From an uncultured Alphaproteobacteria bacterium (GTDB lineage: Bacteria; Pseudomonadota; Alphaproteobacteria; Micavibrionales; Micavibrionaceae), in the NCBI GenBank assembly GCA_934538895.1, contig CAKTCH010000040.1:1-9821 (forward strand): a stretch of 9,821 nt of DNA, in the 5' to 3' direction. Position 1 is the stretch's first letter; the number at the start of each line of letters is the position of its first letter. Below, one piece after another: positions 5,239 through 9,821 of this stretch. The notes under the pieces are model-generated. The model saw only the letters and a list, made by a program, of their open reading frames with translations. It was not told the DNA's origin and made no database searches. The translations under genes and the position numbers were made by a program.

Positions 5239-6691
5239 CGAACGAACGCGGGGCGGGGTCGACCACGTTCATGCCGCCGTTGCGGAATTCCAGGATGGCG
5301 AGGCCGCGTTCGGCCATGCCGTCGGGGCGGAAGCGGAAGATGCCGTCGATACCGGCGAAGCCGTTCGGGTTGGTGATCGCCTGACGGTCGAACGACGGGG
5401 CGCCGTATTCAGCGAAACCGGTTCTGGCCAGCACCACCGCCAGCGACGTGGCGTCGTAGGCCAGCGTCGAAAGGCGTGGCGGGGCCGCGCCGTAAGAGTC
5501 GCGGTAGCGGCGTTCGAAGCCCTTGCGCAGGGCGGGGTCCGAGGCGGCGAACCACGCGCCGTTCAGGCTTTTCTGTGTGGCGAGATTGGCGTCGTCCCAC
5601 AGGCCGGTGCCAAGGCGGCGCACGGTTTGCGGGTCGAGTTCATAGTAAGACAGCGCGTCCGCCAGCGATGCGGCTTCGCTGCCGCCCACAGGCATGAAGA
5701 TCGCGTCATAAGGGGCCGGGGGCAGCGGCTGGCCGGCCTTGGCCGCAGCCATGCGGGCGCTGCCGTTGGTGAAAGCGTCGATACGTTCAGAGGCGTCGGC
5801 GCTGCCCGGCTTTACGCGCAGTATGTGCGCCGGGGCCATGCCGCTGCGGGAGGCGTTGACGTTCCAGGCCGATACGACGACGTTGGCGTATTCGTTTTCA
5901 GGCGCGATGATGCCGACGCGTTGCAGGCGCTGCTGCGCCGCGTACTGCACGATGCGCTCCACCTGCGTATGCGGCAGGAAGCCCATGACAAAGACATTGC
6001 CCTGCGCCAGAGTCCAGTCGGTGGAGAAGGAAATCAGGTTGACGTTCGCCTGTTGCGCGATCGGGGCGACGGCGCGGGCTTCGGTGGCGAAGACGGGGCC
6101 GAGGATCAGCTTCGCGCCATCGGCGATAGCCAGTTGCGCGGCGGTGCGCGCGCCGTCGGCGGTGCCTTTGCTATCCTGCGGCACCAGTTCGATGCGGTCG
6201 TACTCCATATCGAACAGCGCGAGTTGCGCGGCTTGCAGCATGGCCTGGCCGAGGTCGGCGTTCTTGCCGGACAGGGGGACCAGCAATGCGACTTTCACCG
6301 ACGGGCCGGAAGATGCGGGTACGGCCACGGGCGGCACGCCGCCGCCGGTGTAGCCATCAGCCGGATAGGTGGTGACGGACGACTGGCCGTAAGGGGCGGG
6401 TTGCGGCGTCGCGGCGCCTTGCGTGCCGTAGGCCCAGTCGGTGGATGTTTCCACGCCCGGCGTCGCCGGTATGGTATTCACGCCGCGGGGGTCGTTCAGA
6501 ATCTCGCGGGAGAGGGCGGCGCTGTCCGCTGCCGCAGGGACCGTCGCGGGCGAGAGCGAACTGGGAGCGGTACTGGCCGGACCTTCCGCGGCTTTCTGCG
6601 CTTGCCAGCCGTTGGGCGCGGTGCCGCCGCAGGCGCTGACGCCCAGAATAAGGGAAACCGAGAACAGGGTATGGAGGATTTTTTTCATCAT
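5222..6691 (-). CDS. LpoA-like lipoprotein, penicillin-binding protein activator (LppC/YraM family)
   Basis: 489 aa. A lipoprotein signal peptide MMKKILHTLFSVSLILGVSA ends in the lipobox VSAC with Cys21 as lipidated residue, so export and membrane anchoring are expected, probably to the outer membrane. An Ala/Pro/Ser/Gly-rich linker follows to about 128. Then comes a periplasmic-binding-protein (type I) fold starting at VKVALLVPLSGKNADLGQAM, with GAKLILGPVFATEARAVAPIA and VNLISFSTD, as in LppC/LpoA proteins that stimulate PBP1A. The N-terminal TPR half of E. coli LpoA is replaced by the linker. Two adjacent ATGs begin the gene and no strong ribosome site precedes them. It is divergent from rsmI across 37 bp, the same pairing as in enterobacteria, which supports the assignment. 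The 3' end overlaps the metallopeptidase gene. Confidence 0.88.
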   Translation of the reverse strand: MMKKILHTLFSVSLILGVSACGGTAPNGWQAQKAAEGPASTAPSSLSPATVPAAADSAALSREILNDPRGVNTIPATPGVETSTDWAYGTQGAATPQPAPYGQSSVTTYPADGYTGGGVPPVAVPASSGPSVKVALLVPLSGKNADLGQAMLQAAQLALFDMEYDRIELVPQDSKGTADGARTAAQLAIADGAKLILGPVFATEARAVAPIAQQANVNLISFSTDWTLAQGNVFVMGFLPHTQVERIVQYAAQQRLQRVGIIAPENEYANVVVSAWNVNASRSGMAPAHILRVKPGSADASERIDAFTNGSARMAAAKAGQPLPPAPYDAIFMPVGGSEAASLADALSYYELDPQTVRRLGTGLWDDANLATQKSLNGAWFAASDPALRKGFERRYRDSYGAAPPRLSTLAYDATSLAVVLARTGFAEYGAPSFDRQAITNPNGFAGIDGIFRFRPDGMAERGLAILEFRNGGMNVVDPAPRSFVRSGY

Positions 6692-6721
6692 GCTTGTTTG
6701 TTAGCATAATGGGCATTATGC
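6682..6721. promoter_or_regulatory. Divergent lpoA-like/rsmI promoter region with an 18-bp palindrome
   Basis: GCATAATG-GG-CATTATGC (6704-6721) is a perfect inverted repeat with 8-bp arms and a 2-bp centre, filling half of the 37-bp gap. Each arm gives CATAAT, a -10 element one base from consensus, on one strand. For rsmI, TTTTCA (6682-6687) stands 17 bases before CATAAT (6705-6710) as a possible -35. No good -35 was found for the lpoA-like direction. The palindrome could instead, or also, be an operator. Confidence 0.5.
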
Positions 6722-6728
6722 AGGAAGG

Positions 6729-7595
6729 ATGAAAACGCTCTCCCCCGTGCCGTTAACGCCCGGATTATACTTAATCGCGACGCCGATCGGCAATTTGCGT
6801 GACATAACGCTGCGCGCGCTGGAGGTTCTGGCGGGCGTCGACGTGGTGGCGTGCGAGGATACGCGCATGACCGGCAAGCTGCTGGAGGCGCACGGCATCA
6901 AGGCGCCGAAGCTGATCGTTTATAACGACCATAATGCCGACGCGTCGCGCAAGGGCATTCTCGACATGCTGGCGCAGGGCCGGCGCGTCGCGCTGGTCAG
7001 CGACGCGGGCACGCCGCTGATTTCCGATCCCGGTTACAAGCTGGTGCGCGACGCGCAGGATCTGGGGCTGAACGTCACGTCGCTGCCGGGGGCCAATGCG
7101 CTTTTAACGGCGTTGCAATTATCGGCGCAGCCGACGGACAAGTTTTCCTTTCTCGGTTTTTTACCGGCGAAGGACAAGGCGCGGCGGGATGTCTTGAAAG
7201 AATGGCGCGCGGTGCCGGGGACGCTGGTGACTTACGAAACCGGGCCGCGTTTGATCGACTCGCTGCGCGCCATGGCGGACGTTCTGGGCGGCGACCGTCC
7301 GGCGGCGGTGACGCGCGAACTGACCAAGATGTATGAGGAAGTGCGCCGGGATACGCTGGCGAATCTCGTCAAATATTACGAGGAAACGGGTGAGCCCAAA
7401 GGCGAGATCGCGATCGTGATCGGCCCCGGCGCGCAGGCCGCGGTTACGGAAGAAGACGTCAAAGCACGGCTGACCGCGTTGCTGGGTCATTTGTCGGTGC
7501 GCGACGCCGCCGCGCAGGTGGCGGATGAAACGGGGATGCCGAAGAAAGAAGCTTATGAACTGGCTCTGACGGTCAGGCGCGGCGCAGATGCGTAA
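6729..7595 (+). CDS. rsmI: 16S rRNA (cytidine(1402)-2'-O)-methyltransferase RsmI
   Basis: 288 aa, normal length. RsmI 2'-O-methylates C1402 in the decoding centre of 16S rRNA with S-adenosylmethionine. The tetrapyrrole-methylase fold is recognised from LYLIATPIGNLRDITLRAL (13-31), the CEDTRMTGKLL block, VALVSDAGTPLISDPGY with the SAM-binding region, PGANALLTAL, and the FLGFLPAKDKARRD block. YETGPRL and VTRELTKMYEE follow as in all RsmI proteins. AGGAAGG (6722-6728) ends right at the ATG, closer than usual; no better start exists, as the next candidate GTG (codon 7) is too far. A four-codon ORF starting at 6718 ends in TGA overlapping this ATG. The 3' end overlaps yraN by eight bases, so the two are translated together. 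Confidence 0.96.
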   Translation: MKTLSPVPLTPGLYLIATPIGNLRDITLRALEVLAGVDVVACEDTRMTGKLLEAHGIKAPKLIVYNDHNADASRKGILDMLAQGRRVALVSDAGTPLISDPGYKLVRDAQDLGLNVTSLPGANALLTALQLSAQPTDKFSFLGFLPAKDKARRDVLKEWRAVPGTLVTYETGPRLIDSLRAMADVLGGDRPAAVTRELTKMYEEVRRDTLANLVKYYEETGEPKGEIAIVIGPGAQAAVTEEDVKARLTALLGHLSVRDAAAQVADETGMPKKEAYELALTVRRGADA

Positions 7596-7953
7596 TACAT
7601 ATAAAAGTACATACAAGGACGGCTTGCGCGCGGAGGCGGTTGCCGTGCTGGTGCTGCGCCTGAAGGGGTATCGCATTCTGGCGCGGCGTTATAAAACGCC
7701 CGTGGGCGAGATCGATATCGTGGCGCGGCGCGGGGGGACCCTTGTGTTCGTGGAGGTTAAGCATCGCGGCAGCGTGGCGGCGGCGCTGGAGTGCCTGACG
7801 CCGTCGATGAAAGGCCGCATCGTCAATGCCGCGCGCCATTTTATCGCCGCATATCCGGCTTATAACGATTATGCCATGCGTTTCGACCTGATGGCGGTCG
7901 CGGGGATTTTCTCGTTCCGGCATCTGGACAATGCGTGGCCGGGCGCGGCATAA
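7588..7953 (+). CDS. YraN family protein (UPF0102), restriction-endonuclease-like fold
   Basis: 121 aa, the usual size. The family has a Holliday-junction-resolvase-like/PD-(D/E)xK fold and no settled function. Seen here: the GEIDIVARRGGTLVFVEVKHR core (40-60) with Glu41, Asp43, Glu56 and Lys58 as the nuclease-like acidic and lysine residues; RAEAVAVLVLRLKGYRIL upstream (14-31); and the RFDLMAV strand near the end. The N terminus carries a small tandem TYKS/TYKD repeat. The start overlaps the end of rsmI (ATGCGTAA), so translation is probably coupled; the rsmI-yraN order is common in proteobacteria. The alphaproteobacterial partner often seen next, gshB, is absent here and a BON lipoprotein gene takes that place. 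Confidence 0.92.
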   Translation: MRNTYKSTYKDGLRAEAVAVLVLRLKGYRILARRYKTPVGEIDIVARRGGTLVFVEVKHRGSVAAALECLTPSMKGRIVNAARHFIAAYPAYNDYAMRFDLMAVAGIFSFRHLDNAWPGAA

Positions 7954-7998
7954 TCGCCGTATTCGTTCTTTCACCCTTGCTGTTTTCCAGACCGTATC

Positions 7999-8625
7999 AT
8001 GAATATCAGAACATCGATCCTGCTTGCTTCCGTATCTCTCGCGATGACGCATCTGGCGGCGTGCAGCCCCGTGGGGCTGGCGCTGGGGGCGGGGGCGACC
8101 GCCGGGGTCGCCTCGCAGCAGGAGGGCGGCATCAAATCCGCCGCCGACGACGTGCGCATCAAGGCGATGATCGGCGATAAATGGTTCAAGTACAAGGTCG
8201 ATACGTTCTCGAAACTGAGCACCACCGTCGATCAGGGCCGCGTTTTGATTACGGGCGTGGTGCAGAACCCGGACGACCGCGTGGAGGCCGTGCGGCTGGC
8301 GTGGCAGGTCGAGGGCGTGAAGCAGGTCATCAATGAAATCCGCGTGGCGGACGGCGAGGGCCTGCCCGGCTATGTGCGCGATAAGTGGATCACCACGCGC
8401 CTGCGCACGCAACTGACGTTCGAGAAAAATATCAGCGCGATCAATTACAGCATCGACACGGTGCAGGGCACCGTTTACCTGATGGGCGTGGCGCGCAACC
8501 AGGCCGAGCTCGACCGCGTGATCGGCATCGCCCGCACCATCCCCAACGTCAAGGAAGTGGTGAGCTATGTGAAGCCGCTCGGGGAGCCGGTGCAGGGGCA
8601 GGCGGCGTGGACGCAGCCGCAATAA
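7999..8625 (+). CDS. Double BON-domain lipoprotein (DolP/YraP-like)
   Basis: 208 aa. A signal peptide ends in the lipobox LAAC with Cys22 as lipidated residue. A Gly/Ala-rich segment (24-45) leads to two BON domains at about 50-117 and 125-193, the first with VLITGVVQNPDDRVEAVRLA and INEIRV, the second with VYLMGVARNQAELDRVIGIA and VKEVVSYV. The same architecture and length are found in E. coli DolP, an outer-membrane lipoprotein that binds anionic phospholipids and supports envelope integrity. Its place after rsmI and yraN matches the enterobacterial rsmI/lpoA/yraN/dolP neighbourhood, with diaA missing. There are 45 bp to yraN and no clear ribosome site before the ATG. A hairpin GCCGCA/TGCGGC (8616-8638) spans the stop codon, without a T-run. 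Confidence 0.9.
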   Translation: MNIRTSILLASVSLAMTHLAACSPVGLALGAGATAGVASQQEGGIKSAADDVRIKAMIGDKWFKYKVDTFSKLSTTVDQGRVLITGVVQNPDDRVEAVRLAWQVEGVKQVINEIRVADGEGLPGYVRDKWITTRLRTQLTFEKNISAINYSIDTVQGTVYLMGVARNQAELDRVIGIARTIPNVKEVVSYVKPLGEPVQGQAAWTQPQ

Positions 8626-8666
8626 ATCCCGCTGCGGCATAACGATTTCCGCTTTTCCGGTTTTGC

Positions 8667-8675
8667 TGCTATAAT
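8667..8675 (+). promoter_or_regulatory. Extended -10 promoter just before the SirB1-family gene
   Basis: TGCTATAAT is a perfect extended -10 element (TGnTATAAT). Its last base is seven bases before the ATG at 8683, so transcription would begin at or one base before the start codon. The best -35 guess, TTTCCG (8646-8651), is weak, but extended -10 promoters do not need one. GGAGG lies between the box and the ATG and would act only on transcripts from further upstream. Confidence 0.5.
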
Positions 8676-8682
8676 CCGGAGG

Positions 8683-9537
8683 ATGAGCGTATTGAGCGAT
8701 CACAAGGTACGGGAACGGTTGCGGCAGGCGGGGCAATGCGCTGACGGCGATCTCGGCCTTGTCGATGTGGCGCTGCTGTTTTCTGAAATCACGCATCCCG
8801 CCATTTCCACCGCGCGCTATCGTCACCATATCCAGAAAATGGGGGAAGAGGTCGGCTGGCGCTATCACGATCTGGTGGCGGCGGGCGCGGCGGAGTCGAA
8901 CGAGACGCGGCTGGCGGCGCTCAAGCATATCCTTGCCGATCAGTACGGCTATCGCGGCGACGATGAACATTACGACAACATACAAAACGCCGATTTGATC
9001 GACGTCATCGAACGGCGCAAGGGGCTGCCGGTTACGCTGTCGATCCTGTATATCGCCGTGGCGCGGGCGCAGGGGTGGGATGTCGCGGGGATCAATTTCC
9101 CCGGCCATTTCGTCGTGCGGCTGGATATGGACGGGCAGCGGCTGATCTTCGATCCGTTCAACCGCTGTGCCATTCTGAACGCGCCGGAACTGCGGGCGTT
9201 GCTCAAGAAGACACTGGGGCCGGAGGCGGAATTGTCCTCGACTTATTTCGAACCCGTCACGGCGCGGCAGATCCTTATTCGCCTGCAAAATAATATCAAG
9301 ATCCGCATGATCGAGAACGAGGATTATGAAGGCGCGCTCAACGCCGTCGAGAATATGCGCGCGCTCGATCCGCAGGAATACCGCCTGTTGCTGGACGAGG
9401 GCGTGCTGTGCGCCCGTACGGGCCGCGCCTATGCGGCGATGGCGGCGCTTGAGGAATATATCAAACGCGTGCCCGGCGACCGCGATCGTTACGACGCGCA
9501 AATGCTTCTGGCGCATATTCGCGGGACTGTGAGTTAG
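8683..9537 (+). CDS. SirB1-family protein: transglutaminase-like domain plus TPR repeats
   Basis: 284 aa. The family (Transglut_core2, SirB1/YchA) has an inactive-looking transglutaminase fold followed by tetratricopeptide repeats; its molecular job is unsettled. Seen here: RRKGLPVTLSILYIAVARAQ (111-130), INFPGHFVVRLD (137-148) with His142, and LIFDPFN (154-160) with Asp157, which match two of the three residues of a transglutaminase triad. The position of the catalytic Cys is Thr/Leu (LPVTLS), as is common in this family. TPR-like helices fill about 195-278. No signal peptide is seen, so it is probably cytoplasmic. GGAGG (8678-8682) directly touches the ATG; TTG at 8692 would have a more normal nine-base spacing, so the true start is uncertain by three codons. 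It is likely to be transcribed from its own promoter and possibly by readthrough. Confidence 0.92.
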   Translation: MSVLSDHKVRERLRQAGQCADGDLGLVDVALLFSEITHPAISTARYRHHIQKMGEEVGWRYHDLVAAGAAESNETRLAALKHILADQYGYRGDDEHYDNIQNADLIDVIERRKGLPVTLSILYIAVARAQGWDVAGINFPGHFVVRLDMDGQRLIFDPFNRCAILNAPELRALLKKTLGPEAELSSTYFEPVTARQILIRLQNNIKIRMIENEDYEGALNAVENMRALDPQEYRLLLDEGVLCARTGRAYAAMAALEEYIKRVPGDRDRYDAQMLLAHIRGTVS

Positions 9538-9584
9538 GCTCAGGACTCATGAATTCCAGAAAATAGAAAATCTGAACACAACGC

Positions 9585-9723
9585 ACACAGCGATCACAAC
9601 GAAATCTGTCTGATACCGTCATCCCGCGCGCAGCCGAGGGATTTGACCCGGTTTAAGCTTGATAAGATCCCTCGGCTGCGCGCGGGATGACGAGGTTGTG
9701 CAAGGGCGCTGTGATCGCTGTGT
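9585..9723. repeat. Nested inverted-repeat element
   Basis: Inner perfect inverted repeat: 26-bp arms at 9617-9642 and 9667-9692, separated by 24 bases. Outer perfect inverted repeat: ACACAGCGATCAC (9585-9597) and its complement at 9711-9723. The whole is about 139 bp, has no transposase, and the right inner arm matches 1-27 of this window with one difference. The structure suggests a REP- or MITE-like dispersed element. A 71-codon minus-strand ORF across it is a by-product of the repeat. Confidence 0.8.
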
Positions 9724-9758
9724 TCAATTTTACAGGCTCGGAAAGATCTGTTTACCCT

Positions 9759-9785
9759 CTGGATTTCCGTTTGCGCGGGAATGGC
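9759..9785. repeat. Second, imperfect palindromic repeat
   Basis: The stretch CTGGATTTCCGTTTGCGCGGGAATGGC has an imperfect dyad, ATTTCCG against CGGGAAT. It resembles the dispersed GGATTCCCGC...GCGGGAAT type of intergenic repeat known in many proteobacteria (recalled pattern, not searched). It lies 36 bp beyond the nested element. The rest of 9538-9821 shows no gene. Confidence 0.45.
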
Positions 9786-9821
9786 AATAAATAATAAGGA
9801 TGGTTCCATCGGGATGAGGAA

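Noticed and set aside
5627..6709. 360-codon plus-strand ORF opposite the lpoA-like gene
   Set aside because: Gly/Arg-rich shadow; the minus strand has a lipobox and a binding-protein fold.
6718..6732. Four-codon ORF whose TGA overlaps the rsmI ATG, considered as a coupling leader
   Set aside because: No ribosome site before its ATG, which lies inside the palindrome; overlap is probably chance.
8073..8107. G-rich stretch in the BON gene as a possible quadruplex
   Set aside because: Two of the loops are eight bases long and one run pair is inside ordinary GGG/GCG codons; it does not meet the canonical pattern.
7573..9516. 647-codon minus-strand ORF across yraN, the BON gene and the SirB1-family gene
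   Set aside because: Antisense to three recognisable genes; Arg/His-rich translation typical of reversed GC-rich coding sequence.
9594..9809. 71-codon minus-strand ORF at the right edge
   Set aside because: Composed of the two repeat types; such repeat-derived ORFs are common false calls.

Overview
The window is a GC-rich, gene-dense chromosomal segment with about ten protein genes, most recognisable by motif. The Mycobacterium-type AhpC/AhpD pair under an OxyR, the neighbourhood lpoA-like | rsmI - yraN - BON lipoprotein, and the intergenic palindromes all suggest an alphaproteobacterium (inference; no rRNA or other direct taxonomic marker is present). No rRNA, tRNA, CRISPR array, transposase or phage gene was found.

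Layout. 1-105 holds a partial copy of a palindromic repeat. 106-1785 (minus) is a two-gene unit, oxyR then trhO (a rhodanese-type tRNA U34 hydroxylase), with three bases between them. 1786-1929 is an AT-rich divergent control region with a good OxyR box lying inside the oxyR promoter, followed by a leader of ahpC that contains a G-quadruplex-type C/G tract. 1930-3070 (plus) is ahpC-ahpD, closed by a strong bidirectional terminator at 3083-3121 that also serves the convergent TetR-family gene (3139-3774, minus). 3775-4197 is about 420 bp without a convincing gene, holding micro-ORFs, hairpins and a coding-like scrap. 4198-5238 (plus) is a compact HExxH metallopeptidase of the M3/M32 type, apparently read from a leaderless transcript. 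It overlaps tail to tail with an LpoA-like lipoprotein gene (5222-6691, minus). A 37-bp divergent gap built around a perfect 18-bp palindrome separates that gene from rsmI (6729), which overlaps yraN. A double-BON lipoprotein (DolP-like) and a SirB1-type transglutaminase-fold/TPR protein follow. 9538-9821 is intergenic and filled with nested inverted repeats.

How the parts fit. The left part is a peroxide-defence island: OxyR senses peroxide, AhpC reduces it, AhpD recharges AhpC, and a tRNA-modifying rhodanese is co-transcribed with the sensor. The right part is an envelope/translation housekeeping cluster similar in content to the enterobacterial rsmI/lpoA/yraN/dolP locus (diaA is absent): an outer-membrane lipoprotein thought to activate peptidoglycan synthases, a 16S rRNA methyltransferase, a nuclease-fold protein and a BON lipoprotein. 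The most unusual items are the compact metallopeptidase, the G-quadruplex tract in the peroxide-response leader, the two candidate leaderless promoters and the nested repeat at the right edge. I found no clearly new multi-gene system.
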